Of a stretch of DNA of 64,000 nucleotides, positions 1 to 11,412 are shown piece by piece. The stretch lies in NCBI RefSeq assembly GCF_963576675.1, contig NC_088911.1, positions 78,211,256-78,275,255 of the forward strand, written 5' to 3'. The position numbers and the translations under genes are program-made. This DNA is from Euphorbia lathyris. Taxonomy: Eukaryota; Streptophyta; Magnoliopsida; Malpighiales; Euphorbiaceae. Below the pieces are notes generated by a model. That model was not told where the DNA came from, searched no databases, and was given only the letters and a program-made list of their open reading frames with translations. The number at the start of each line of letters is the position of its first letter. Position 1 is the stretch's first letter.

Positions 1-626
1 CATAGAGCCTATATAGACTAATATCGGGAGGATCGAAACTATTCGTGACCATGGTGGTTTCAGTGGACGGAAGGGTCCGGACCCCTCCCTGTCTCCACCT
101 CTGCACATCGATTAATCTGATATGATTAGTAGTTCTGTATTGCTCAATCACAATATTTTAGGGAATCACTTTAACAAATTTTAAAAATTCAATAAATTAC
201 TTTAAACAAAATCAACAAATCAACTAAATAAACTTAAATGTTCATTATCATTTTATAAGTAAGTTTACTCAACTGAACTAATAAGAAATTTCTAAAATTT
301 AAAACACAATCCATTTTTAAGACCTAACGAGACTCCTAATAATATATTCAATCTTTATAATTTTATTATTATTATTTTTTTTTTACTTTTTTTTTATGCA
401 TTTTGGCATTTGCCTTTGATATGATACTATGAAAATATCAAAGAAATTATACTATATGCATGACACGTCATATTAGAATCTAATATGGTGTGTCATAGTC
501 AATCAAAACATGACTTATCTAACAATTAATAATAAAAAGAAGTGCTTATAAAAAAATAAAATAATAAAAACAAGCCAAAATATATCTACTCTAATCTATG
601 CATTTCTCTCAATACACACTATAATT
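1..626. other. AT-rich intergenic spacer
   Basis: No coding region is recognisable. Long A and T runs dominate (for example around 365-400). A short imperfect inverted repeat lies at 461-495 with arms TGACAC and GTGTCA around a CATATTAGA/TCTAATATG stem. It could be a MITE end or chance. Confidence 0.6.
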
Positions 627-933
627 AAAATAAGGATTTTTTTTGAATAAAGGCCGGGACGAAGTCGAGTACCGGGGCTCGGCTAACCCAATTATATTAA
701 AAAAATAAAAGAATACAGGGAGAGAGAGTTTAAATGGAACGTAAATGAGCAGTGTTACAAAGATCTTCAAAACTAAAGTGTTTGTAAAAATCCAGTGTTG
801 ATGGCCACCAGATAATATCCGAAGCCGAGACCCAATGTCGAGCAAGAAAGTCAGTGGATTGATTTCCTTCTCTGTAGATGTGAGTGACAGTGATCTCCAT
901 GGCCGAACAACGAGTGAGACAGAGCAGGCAATC

Positions 934-1734
934 CTATCGAAGTTGCCAAGGAATATTAACTGATCGGGTACGGAGCAGCTGAACGGCATTCGCAGAATCT
1001 GATTCGACCCATAGCTTGTGCCAATTCTTCTCCCAAGCAATTTCAATTGCAAAAATGATAGCTCGTAGCTCTGCAAAAAACGCGTATGAACTTGAAATTG
1101 GGAAAGCAAAACAGGCTTTAGCAAATCCTCTTGCCATTCTGAACATTCCTCCCGCCCCAGCAGCACCTGGTGAACCAATGGCGGAGCCGTCCGTGTTTAC
1201 CTTAATCCAACCCGCCGGGGGAGGGGTCCAACGAACCTGAATGTAGTTTGGGGGCAGGGGGTGGCCTGATCCGATCCGCCAAAAGGACAGACCAGGCGTT
1301 GCGACCTTCCCTGATATGACCCCATAGCCGCATTATAGGTTTTTTGGATTGAAAGGCGCTCGCCATCAAAGATAGCAACGTTTCTGATGTGCCAGGTGAG
1401 CCACGAGCAGGTGACAACAACCAAGTTCCATAGACTGCCTTAAATCGAGACTTTGTAAAATACTAAAGAACTCAATAAATGAACTTGTGATAGGAAGAGA
1501 GATGTTAAAAGCAGCAGCAATCACATGCCATAGAGCTGAACTAAAAGAACATTCCACAAATAAATGATAAATATTTTCAGAAGCAGCTTTGCAAAGCTCG
1601 CACATGGAAACCAAAGCGAAGCCTCTGGATTGGAGGATATCCTGCATTGCTAATTTCTTGTGGAGGAGTTTCCAGCAGAGAATGGAGCGGCTTGGAGGAA
1701 TGAACTGCCGCCAAATAAAAGGACCCCAAGAAAC
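934..1734 (-). pseudogene. L1 ORF2 C-terminus: zf-RVT and RNase H
   Basis: Translation from 1734 downward gives a typical plant reverse-transcriptase zinc-binding region (IW...P.R...CWKLLHKKLA, then CELCKAASENIYHLFVECSFS) at about 1734-1540. A linker with WHIRN follows near 1400. An RNase H portion follows at 1146-934, with an F-AELRAI..AIEIAW core and a WVESDS motif that includes a catalytic Asp. The pieces lie in different frames, so frameshifts have broken the ORF. The frame entering at 1734 matches the frame leaving the other side of Copia-1 at 7116. This is a non-functional retroelement remnant. Confidence 0.8.
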
Positions 1735-2412
1735 TGTTGGGAATAAACGCGGAAAATTTATTCCGTAAATATATTGACGAGCAAAATAATCAATTAAAAT
1801 GACACCGATAATTTTAAAGAGACTACGTCCACGAACAAGCTTGAGAGTAAATTCTTCCACAATAAAATAGTAGACGTACAAAGAGGGTGTTCTCTAGAAA
1901 CCTTCTAGAGTTACAATGAGATAAAACCAAAATAGTAGCACTCAGCTGTTTCCCGAAAAACCCCAAAATAATTATCTTTACTATTTTGTCTCTCCCCGAA
2001 AACAATTACACTACCCTCAAACAATCACTAACTCTCAATAAAACTCTCTGCCTCACACCCAATTTTGAGAACTCAAAATTGACTCACCCTTAAATCTTTT
2101 ATACTCCCTCTCTGGATTTTCATCTCTCAAAATCCAAATTATTAAACTATCTTCTTGGCTTTTATAAGCCAAGGAGTTGAAAATGTCAGCAACAATTGTT
2201 GCTGGCAATTAATGCCAGCAGCAATTGTTGCTCAGCAGCCACACTTGACCACCGAAATTTCGGTGGTCAAGTTCAATAATTGGACTACCCATTTGGGTGG
2301 TCCAATTTCATTAATATTTTTTTTTTTAATATTTACAAATTACATAAAAAAGACCCTAATTAATACAAATTACACAAATGATCCCTCATTTAATTGGGAC
2401 TTTAAACTAACA
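1735..2412 (-). repeat. Copia-1 3' LTR
   Basis: This is the left copy of the LTR, 678 bp, with ends TGTTGG...CTAACA. It aligns over its full length with 6436-7110. It carries a run of short palindromes at about 2153-2300, including a perfect 30-bp palindrome at 2243-2272. Confidence 0.95.
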
Positions 2413-2426
2413 ATTCTTCCCCTCCC
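2413..2426 (-). other. Copia-1 polypurine tract
   Basis: On the minus strand, GGGAGGGGAAGAAT abuts the 3' LTR. This is the expected plus-strand priming tract. Confidence 0.8.
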
Positions 2427-2428
2427 AA

Positions 2429-5400
2429 TTATATGGGGGCTTTTGTTATCCCTGCAGCCATTCGACAGTACTCGAACTTCTCCCTTGGTAAAACTTTCGT
2501 TAACATGTCCGATCCATTTTCATCAGTATGGATCTTCTCTAACTGTAGTAGTTTCATCTCCAACACATCCCTGATCCAATGGTATCTCACATCAATATGC
2601 TTTGATCTGGAATGGAAAGAGGAATTCTTTCCAAGGTGAATAACACTCTGACTGTCACAAAATAACTGATATTTTTCCTGACGGAAGCCAAGTTCGTTAA
2701 AGAACTTCTTCATCCATAATAGCTCTTTACACGCTTCCGTTGCTGCAATGAATTCTGCTTCAGTCGTGGAAAGTGCGACACACTTTTGTAATCTTGACTG
2801 CCATGACACAGCTCCCCCTGCAAATGTAATCAGGTACCCTGATATAGACTTCCTTGTGTCAGTATCACCAGCCATATCCGCATCTGTGTAGCCAACTAGC
2901 ACAGGTTCGGTATCTCCAAAACATAAACACATTTTTGAAGTACCACGAAGATACCTGAATATCCATTTAACAGCTTCCCAATGTTCCTTTCCTGGATTTG
3001 AAAGGAATCTACTTACGACACCAACTGCATGTGCAATATCCGATCGTGTGCATACCATGGCATACATTAGACTTCCAACTGCTGAAGCATACGGGACTCT
3101 GCTCATTTCTTCCTTCTCTTTCTCAGTAGAAGGGCTCTGCTTGGCACTGAGTTTAAAATGATTAGCAAGAGGACAACTAACCATTTTAGATTTATCCATA
3201 TTAAACCTTTGAAGTACTTTCTCAATGTACTTCTCCTGCGACAACCATATCTTCTTGGCGCTTCTGTCTCGAATAATTCTCATGCCAAGAATTTGTTTTG
3301 CTGGCCCCAAGTCTTTCATGGCAAAAGACTTGCTCAACTGTTTCTTCAGATTGTTAATTCTGGAGATGTTCCTGCCAACAATCAACATATCATCCACATA
3401 GAGCAATAAAATAATGAAATCATCATCAGAGAATTTTTGAACGAAGACGCAGTGATCTGAAGTAGTCTTCTTGTAGCCTTGCTCCCCCATAACTGACTCG
3501 AACTTCTTGTACCACTGCCTTGGTGCCTGCTTTAAGCCATAGAGAGTCTTCTTTAGCTTGCAAACATAATCCTCTTTTCCTTTCTTCTTGAAACCCTCTG
3601 GCTGCTCCATGTATATTTCTTCTTCCAAATCGCCATGTAGGAAGGCAGTCTTCACATCCATTTGCTCAACCTCCAGGTTCTGACTTGCTGCTAACCCCAG
3701 CATAGTACGAATGGATGTCATCTTCACCACCGGTGAAAAAATCTCGTCAAAGTCGATGCCTTTTCTTTGACTGTATCCTTTCACAACCAATCTGTCTTTG
3801 AATCTTGGTTGTGAGCTAGCTTCTTCATTCTTGATTCTGAACACCCATCTGTTCTTCAAAGCTTTCTTGCCTTCAGACAACTTTACCAGCTCAAAAGTTT
3901 TATTCTCATGCAAGAATTTCATCTCATCTTGCATGGCCTCGAACCATTTTTGCTTGTGTTCATCATCCATGGCTTCTTCAAAGCTTTCTGGTTCTCCCCC
4001 GTCAGTCACTAGGACATAATCATTCGGAGAATATCTGGTAGAACGTTGAATGGCTCTACCGGATCTTGTTTGAACTGGAGAACGTTCTGCAACTGGTGGT
4101 TGATGGTGAACTTCTTCATCAGCATCAACTGGTTCATTCTGAATAGGAGCGTCTTGAGCAACTATCTCTGGTTGATCAATTTGAATTTCTTCTCCAACCA
4201 GTCTTGGCACCGTTGTTGGAGGCACTAACTGAAGGCTTGGTGAGCTAGTTTCAGGTCCAGAAGCATCTTTTACAGACTTCTCAATGTCTTCAATTGTCTG
4301 GTCTTCCATAAAGACCGCATCACGGCTTCTGATTAACTTCTTATGGACTGGATCAAAGAATTTATATCCAAATTCATCTTGGCCATAACCAATAAATATG
4401 CACTCTTTGGTTTTGACATCAAGCTTGGATCTTTCATCCCTAGGAATGTGGACAAAAGCTTTACAACCGAACACTCGTAAATGTTTGTAGGAACAGTCTT
4501 TTCCAGACCACACCTTTTCTGGAACATCGTAATCCAGCGGGACACATGGTGAAAGATTCAGAATATAAGCTGCTGTGACTAGAGCTTCACCCCAGAACTC
4601 CTTTGGCAACTTTGAATGTGAAAGCAAGCATCTGACTCTTTCCATTAAAGTTCTGTTCATTCTTTCAGCCAACCCGTTCAACTGCGGTGTTTTTGGAGGA
4701 GTTTGTTGATGTCGAATGCCATGCTCCTTGCAGTACACATTAAATAGACCAGTGTACTCTCCACCATTGTCTGTCCGAATGCACTTTAGCTTCTTGCCAG
4801 TTTGTCTCTCAACCTGGGCTACAAAGTGCTTGAAAACTTGTAAGACTTGATCTTTTGATTTGAGAGTGTATACCCATGTTTTTCTAGAGTGGTCATCTAT
4901 GAAAGTCACAAAATAATGAGCACCACCAAGTGACTTTGGAAATGGACCACATAGATCTGAGTGTACCAGATCTAATATATTTTCCACTCTAGAAGGAGAG
5001 GAACTCTTGAAAGCAACTCTGTTTTGTTTTCCGGCCAGACAGTTAGCACACTTATTTAAATTAACATGATCCAATCCAGTCAGAATAATTTTCTTGGCCA
5101 ATTTTGTCATGCCTTTCTCGGGCATGTGTGCGAGGCGTCTATGCCACAATTCAATTGCGTTTTCATTCTCCACTGCGTTGACCGCTTCTTGGGAGAGCTT
5201 TGTCTGTATAAGATACAGCCTTGAATACTTTCTGCCTCTTGCAATCACCATCGAACCTTTGGTGAGCTTCCATTGGCCATTGCGGAAGGTATTACAGAAG
5301 CCTTCTTCATCAAGCTTGTCTACGGAGATCAGATTCAGGCGCATATCTGGAACATGCCTGACATCTTTCAATACTAACTTCATGCCATTCTCAGCTTCTA

Positions 5401-6013
5401 GGTGAACGTCACCTTTTCCCACAACTTTAGAGAAGTTGTCATTTCCCATCCTTACAACACCGAAATCTCCTAGTGTGTAAGATGAGAAAAATTCCCTTCG
5501 AGGCGTGGCATGAATCGTAGCACCACTATCAATCACCCAACTAGTCTCCTGGGTTACAAGATTGATAATATCAGCATCGTAGACAATATTGAACTCGGCA
5601 GCAACGTTTGCTCGTTCGTCGTCGGTACTGTCATCTCTCTTCTCTTCCTTGCCTTTGCCTTTCTCTTGCTTGAGCTTCCTGCAGAATCTTCTGATGTGGC
5701 CTTTTTTCTTGCAGTGATGGCATTCAACATTGGCATACTTGTTGGATTTTCCCCTGCTCTTGCTTCTGTCTTTGGATCCTCTAGCTTCGCTCCTTCCTCT
5801 GGAATTTACAACCAGAACATCTGATTGTGGTGTAGAGGCTCCTTGCATCCTGCGCCGCATCTCTTCATTTAAAATTCCACTTTTGACAAACTCCATGGAA
5901 ATTTTGCCATCTAGTGCTGAATTTGAAAGTGAAATTCTTAGAGTCTCCCATGACTCTGGTAAGGAAGCCAGCGTTAGTAAAGCAGTGAGCTCATTTTCAA
6001 TTTTAAGCCCCAT
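2429..6013 (-). pseudogene. Copia-1 gag-pol polyprotein, 1194 residues open
   Basis: Read from the first Met after the TAA, domains in order are: remainder of gag; zinc knuckle with Cys98, Cys101, His106 and Cys111; aspartic protease DSGA at about residue 162; GAG-pre-integrase HRRLAHM at about 290; integrase core with an FIDDHSRKTW motif near 370; RT with YVDD near 871; RNase H with DADMAGD near 1041. Pol is open to its stop beside the polypurine tract. Only the two gag stops upstream disable it. It reverse-transcribes and integrates the element's own RNA. It lies in the same frame as 6113-6412, together 1327 codons plus two stops. Confidence 0.93.
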
Positions 6014-6112
6014 GCTAGAAATTTAATCCACAATCCCTTGGAACTCGTTCAAGTGATCTGCGAGAGAAGTACCGTCTCGATATTTTAGTTGAATCAACTT
6101 GGTCAAATAAAA

Positions 6113-6412
6113 TCATTTGTTGTTGCCGGTCTTTGAGGCGTACAAATCCTCGAGCTTATTCCACAACGTCCGTGCATGAGTTTCTCCAGCAATGTGATTA
6201 TACACATTATCGTCAACAAACTGTCGGATAAATCCGCAGACTTGCTCATGCTCGAAACCCCAATCTCCATCCGACTTGCCGTCGGGCTTGTCTGTCCCGA
6301 ACACCGGAAGATGCATCTTCGTCACATATAGGAGATCCTTCATTTTGCTTCTCCATATGTGGTAGTTCGAACCATTTAGACTGACCATTTTGCTTGTCAA
6401 TTTTGCCTCCAT
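6113..6412 (-). pseudogene. Copia-1 gag N-terminus, ended by an in-frame TGA
   Basis: This is the first 99 residues of the Copia gag-pol frame, starting from ATG at 6412 just downstream of the primer site. It has the Copia gag opening ([17 protein letters not shown], then [10 protein letters not shown]). A TGA at 6113-6115 and a TAA at 6023-6025 interrupt the same frame before it continues into the long pol ORF. The TAA stands where relatives usually have Gln, consistent with CAA to TAA. With these two stops the element cannot make full gag from this copy. Confidence 0.85.
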
Positions 6413-6420
6413 GTTAACCT

Positions 6421-6433
6421 GGCTCTGATACCA
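6421..6433 (-). other. Copia-1 primer binding site
   Basis: On the minus strand this reads TGGTATCAGAGCC, two bases inside the 5' LTR. It is the standard Copia primer site, complementary to the 3' end of initiator tRNA-Met. Confidence 0.9.
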
Positions 6434-6435
6434 GT

Positions 6436-7110
6436 TGTTGGGAATAAACGCGGAAAATTTATTCCGTAAATATATTGACGAGCAAAATAATCAATTAAAA
6501 TGACACCGATAATTTTAAAGAGACTACGTCCACGAACAAGCTTGAGAGTAAATTCTTCCACTATAAAATAGTAGGCGTACAAAGAGGGTGTTCTCTAGAA
6601 ACCTTCTAGAGTTACAATGAGATAAAACCAAAATAGTAGCACTCAGCTGTTTCCCGAAAAACCCCAAAATAATTATCTTTACTATTTCGTCTCTCCCCGA
6701 AAACAATTACACTACCCTCAAACAATCACTAACTCTCAATAAAGCTCTCTGCCTCACACCTAATTTTGAGAACTCAAAATTGACTCACCCTTAAATCTTC
6801 TATACTCCCTCTCTAGATTTTCATCCCTCAAAATCCAAATTATTAAACTATCTCCTTGGCTTTTATAAGCCAAGGAGTTGAAAATGTCAGCAACAATTGT
6901 TGCTGGCAATTAATGCCAGCAGCAATTGTTGCTCAGCAGCCACACTTAACCACCGAAATTTCGGTGGTCAAGCTCAATAATTGGACTACCCATTTGGGTG
7001 GTCCAATTTCATTAATATTTTTTTTTAATATTTACAAATTACATAAAAAGACGCTAATTAATACAAATTATACAAATGATTCATCATTTAATTGGGACTT
7101 TAAACTAACA
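6436..7110 (-). repeat. Copia-1 5' LTR
   Basis: This is the right copy of the LTR, 675 bp, and supplies the promoter of the element. A TATA-type motif TATAAAAG (minus strand) lies near 6857-6875 inside a TTGGCTT/AAGCCAA hairpin. The U3 palindromes follow at about 6890-7005. Several palindrome positions are mutated relative to the left LTR, for example GACC to AACC. Confidence 0.93.
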
Positions 7111-7115
7111 GAAAC

Positions 7116-7345
7116 AACATCGCCCGAACACGTCTGCGTATTATAACAGTCCTTGACTGTGAAAATTCTATTTTTAGCAGGCTTCCATACACACAGATCA
7201 TTGACATCCAAACCCCTTTGAATCATGAGGATATTAGACCGTACCTCAGACGGAAAATTATCAATATTAGACCAGAAATTATCAGTGAGAAAATCGTTGA
7301 TCGGATTGAACATATTAGCCTGGAGATTCGGAGGGATTTGCTAAA
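7116..7345 (-). pseudogene. L1 ORF2 fragment upstream of the Copia-1 insertion
   Basis: The minus-strand frame from 7313 reads into a typical L1 segment, DxxxW...G.FTVKDCYN, which precedes the zinc-binding RT tail. It continues in the same frame into 1734 once Copia-1 and one copy of GAAAC are discounted (the removed length is 5,381 bp and the codon phase agrees). A TAG lies shortly upstream near 7341, followed by the truncation point. Confidence 0.82.
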
Positions 7346-7358
7346 AAAATAAGGATTT

Positions 7359-8529
7359 GCTAAAAAAATCTGCTATGAAAAGTATATCTGTAGGGAAGAT
7401 TCTCTCCATAACTCACATACAATCTCCTACAATTTAATTGTTTCTCCTATTTATTTATTTATTTATTTATAGGAGTTAAATAATATTAATATACTCTATA
7501 TATTTATTTTTTCTCTTTTTAATTTGAAATAAAATTAATGGTGATAAAATTACTCACAACTCGATAATGTGAAATGAAATCGATACACAATAAAAAAATC
7601 ATTTAAAAGAGATTTAATTTCCTTAAAAATATTTATCTATTTAATTTCATTTATCTATTTTGAATTAGAAATACGAATATATCTTATTAATTATAATAAA
7701 ATCTATTTTTAGAAAAAACATTTATGAATATTTTTTGAAATTATTCATGTATAATTTATAATTATATGATTATCCATTTGGTTTTTTTAAATTATTTACC
7801 TTATTAATTTTTTTAAATTTATTATTACTATTATTATTGATGTTGTTTTTGTTATTAAATTTTCTCAGTCCCTATTTAGAACATACATAATAGTTATTCA
7901 AAACATGAATTGAGATTTTGACCGAAAGTAGAAAGTGCAAATGATATAGGAGTAACAGACACAATTGCAGTAGAAGAACGAATATATAGGTTGTTCATCA
8001 GTCAAAACTAAATCTGCAGAGAAGTACAAATAACAATTTAGAACAAGTGGCATAAAATATAGAACATATACTACTATACTTTAGAACATATATAAACAAT
8101 TATTCAGAACATGAATTAGATTTTTGACCTGAAGTATCTAAAAAGAAGTACAAATAACAATTAGAATAAGTGCCATAAAATATAGAACATATACTATACT
8201 TTAGAAGATAAATAACAGTTATTTAGAACATGAATTGGAACATAATTACTTGATTCGCTATTTGATGATGTGGAATCTTGTTAGATATCATACTGAAGTA
8301 TTGCGATTCCATATGGTAATAAGTATACTATTGCAACCTTCGACCGCCCTAACCTCCGTCTTTCACCACGGTTCTCCGATACTTAATTTTGACAGATGCG
8401 AACAGAAATAGAACCATCAAGGAGACGAGTTAAATATAAACAGAATAAAAACAGAAGCTGATCAAAAAATGAAGAAGGAGATCACAGAAGGAGGTCGTAT
8501 AAACGAAGAAGGAGATCAGAGAAGGAGAT
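7359..8529. other. AT-rich spacer with a decayed repeat
   Basis: No gene is seen. Between about 7876 and 8240 three imperfect copies of a block recur (TTAGAACATA... followed by ATTCAGAACATGAATT and GACC.GAAGTA), an old local duplication. From 8400 to 8530 purine-rich GAAGGAGATC words recur in tandem. Confidence 0.55.
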
Positions 8530-8794
8530 TGTTGGCCCTAATAAGGTAGATTAGCACTAAGGGAGGGGGTGTGAATAGAACTAATAGGTAACTTAAAACC
8601 TTTAGAAACTTTTCCCTGTTAAGTCAACATGCGGTAGAGAGGCAACTCTTGGAATAAGAGGAAACTTCAGCCTACTGAGGTTTCAATCTACTGAGATTGA
8701 GTCTGCTTCTGATATTTGCACTTAGAGGATAGCTCTTTTATTCGAGGTTCCAAAGATCTCTTAGATGGATGATCTATATGTTATGCATAGAATG

Positions 8795-8873
<79 letters not shown>

Positions 8874-9780
8874 GTATGTGTGAGAGAGAGAGAGAGAGAG
8901 AGAGAAATAATCAGAGCATGCAATATCGAAAAAAGTAAAAGGGAGTATAAGGGAAATAAGTTACTCGGAAGATTTATACTGGTTCGACCTCCTGCCTACG
9001 TCAAGTCCTTAGAATACCTATTTCTGAGTTTTAGTCCACTAAAGAAATCTTTCAAAGGTAGAGCACAAAACCTTTTACATAATAGACTAAGCTTGAGTAA
9101 AGTATCGTCCTTTACTACAACACTCAACTATCACCTTTTTTATGCCTATAACCGAAACAACAACAGAGCTTCTAATTTTACAATAGAAAGGGTTCTTATT
9201 GAAAATTGATATGAATTAGTCTCTCTATAATATTTACACGAATATAAGATTGCTTGTGTATTTGCTCTTTGCTATTGTTTTTCACTTTTGGAATGTATCT
9301 TTTTTTCGCTTGATGACCAGTTCTGAAAATGGAGCTTGGTCTTGACTTTTATAGGTGGAGCATTCAAACTTGCCTTTTAAATAAGAAGGTAGCCGTTGTG
9401 AAGATAAAACTTCTATTCTTCTATGGTGCTTCTGACTTGTTGTGCCCATTTTTCCATTTAAGGAAATAACGGTTTCACAATTCAGAGGAGAGCTGACCAT
9501 TGGCACTCGTGTCCAATGATCTGCTTTTGAATTCTGAACTCGCAGACGTGCAGACTGCACATTTCTTGATTTGTGATTGTCGAGAGAGATGAGTTTCTGA
9601 CAGAGTCTCCTATCTTCTGATTTTATGTCAGAAAAGGAAAAGTTTTTGTTTGACTTTCGTGTGGGCTTCTACTTCTGAATTTCGAGCTTCTTTCGCCTTG
9701 GACCTTTAATTCCATTAAGGCTTTTTTGCATACTTGTGTATATGATTACTAATTAATTTACACACTTAAACAAATTTGTT
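8530..9780 (+). repeat. LTR-like interspersed repeat, copy 1
   Basis: It starts TGTTGGCCCTAATAAGG and has the layout of an LTR, including CTAAGGGAGGGGGTG near the start. A block CTGGTTCGACCTCCTGCC at about 8979 and GTAGAGCACAAA near 9058 recur in diverged form at about 20052 and 20126 (copy 2 at 19740-20965). No coding domain or clear target duplication was found. The right limit is approximate. A solo LTR or a non-autonomous LTR element is the likeliest reading. Confidence 0.5.
8800..8905. repeat. Compound microsatellite (TA)n (TGTA)n (GA)n
   Basis: About 30 TA units at 8800-8861 run into TGTA units to 8880 and then GA units at 8882-8905, inside the LTR-like repeat. Confidence 0.95.
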
Positions 9781-11409
9781 AGCACATAAACATAAATAAT
9801 TGATTCTGAATTTTTAATGGGAAAAATTACAAAATTGACTCAAATGGGAGACCTATTTACATATTTAACCCATTTACCCAACCTACTACATATCTAGACT
9901 ATTTTTGTGTGCCTTTTTCAAAATACCCCAACCTTTCATCTTCCCCCTTCCCCTTCCTCTTCCTTGCACGGTTTCTCTCCCCTTCTCAGACCTTTGATCT
10001 TCCTTTCTATTGCGAAATCTGCACCATTTTCTTCATCATTATGTCTTTCTCTTCTTCCTCTCTTTATCTCTTGATTCTTTATCTTCCTATTGCTAGAAAA
10101 TTAAGCCATGGTTCTTCATCTTCCTGTTTCTTCTCATCTTTTGGTTTCTTTCTTCTTGTGCGGATCGAAGAAATCGTTATTCGACGTTATTTTCAATGTT
10201 TTTCTGTGTTTATCATATGGTAATTAGCGATTTTAATGGTAAAAGGCGGAAAAATGTAAGTATCTACTGTTTTCTCTTCGTTTTTTTTCCAGAAATCACT
10301 TTGCGAAATGGACTTTTGCGAAGGTCTGCAAGAAAAAGAGGCTGAAAAAAGGACGATTTTACTTCGTGAAACCAGATTTCGCAAAGTATGCGAAGACTAA
10401 TGTTCATGATTTTTACCTTTGCAGACTTCGCGTAATCTGGTTTTGCGAAGTAAAATCGTCATTTTTCTGTACATTTCTCTTCGCAGGCTTTGCGGAATCT
10501 TCTTTCGCGAAGTTAGATCGTCCTCTTTTTTGCAGATTTCTTTTTGCAGACTTCGCGCAATATGCGAAGTATGCGAAGATAATACTACTTAAAAACACAT
10601 CTTTTACTTCGTATATTCCGAAATTTCCGAAAATGAAAGTGATTCTGCGAATTTGTCAGATCAAAACTTCATCAAAATTTAGTTTCAACAGAGATCGTGA
10701 ACATGGAGAGAGAACATGGAAGATTAAAGTAGTTGCATTATGAAAATAAGAAATTATTTATATATAATGGCATTGGATATATTTATAATAATGTTATTAA
10801 TGAGTATACTCACATAAATATGTGTTTTCACATATGGAGGTGTTTTCACTTGATACCTCAGTTAGCGGTTTTATCATCTCACTTTTAAGGTGCAAAAATA
10901 TCTTTAACGTTGATAGTCAGAAGCAATTTTACTGAAACGTCTAAAATGGTTCAATTTTTACCCCTAACTTTGCAGTCGAGCAAATTTACCCATAATGTTG
11001 TCAAGTGGAGTCAATTTCAGAAATAATTCATCAAAGTGTTTTCTCTATTATTAATTTTATCATCTACACTTCACATGTGTCATTTTATCACTCATTAGTA
11101 ACAGATCACAAACATATGAATAGAGGTAGAAAAAAAATTATATTGTGTTTTGTACGAGTTTGACAAAAAAATCCAAATATTTCGTCGAATTTAAATTTAA
11201 TAATCTCAAATTCTATTGTTAAATCATAAAAAATGTGAAATTTGTTTTTTTAGAACTAATTGATATGCAACTGGTGCAGAATAAGGAACAAAATATATGT
11301 TTTATAATGATGTATGAAACTGACCAAACTTGCTAACGTTAACATTACTCTTGGTTGTCAACGTTGGGGTAAAATTGTACTATTCTAGACATTAGGGATA
11401 AAATTACTC
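9781..11409. other. Spacer with a possible MULE terminus and hairpin region
   Basis: From about 9815 the plus strand reads AAAATTACAAAATTGACTC and CCTATTTACATATTTAACCC, wording I associate with the terminal repeats of plant MULEs, but no matching right end was found. 10300-10600 is dense in CTTCGC/GCGAAG words, including a long hairpin. 10855-11400 looks like an old MITE or MULE fragment (phrases such as TTACCCCTAACTTTGC). No coding region is convincing. Confidence 0.4.
10352..10460. repeat. Imperfect inverted repeat rich in TTCGCGAA-like words
   Basis: Arm 10352-10397 and arm 10424-10460 pair over GACGATTTTACTTCG ... CGAAGTAAAATCGTC and an inner ACCAGATT/AATCTGGT block, with a 26-base loop. 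The left arm has about 9 extra bases. More CTTCGC/GCGAAG words continue to 10590. Confidence 0.8.
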
Positions 11410-11412
11410 TTA

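Larger units (their letters stand above)
1735..7110 (-). mobile_element. Copia-1: nearly intact Ty1/Copia retrotransposon
   Basis: This is a complete LTR retrotransposon of 5,376 bp on the minus strand. It has two LTRs (1735-2412 and 6436-7110) with TG...CA ends. A 5-bp target duplication GAAAC lies at 1730-1734 and 7111-7115. There is an initiator-tRNA-Met-type primer site next to the right (5') LTR and a polypurine tract next to the left (3') LTR. Domain order gag, protease, integrase, RT, RNase H is that of Copia. The LTRs differ at roughly 15 positions by eye (about 2 percent), so insertion is recent. It sits inside the L1 fragment and is therefore younger than it. Confidence 0.95.
640..7345 (-). 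mobile_element. 5'-truncated L1-type LINE, split by Copia-1
   Basis: The element is read on the minus strand. Its 3' end is near 640, where the plus strand shows a T run (the poly-A tail) followed by the LINE 3' UTR. Its truncated 5' end is near 7345. A 13-bp direct repeat AAAATAAGGATTT flanks it at 627-639 and 7346-7358, the expected target-site duplication of a LINE. About 5.4 kb of the span belongs to Copia-1 (1735-7110), so the LINE itself is only about 1.3 kb: the C-terminal part of ORF2 plus the 3' UTR. The family assignment rests on the zinc-binding RT tail and RNase H domain described separately. Confidence 0.85.
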
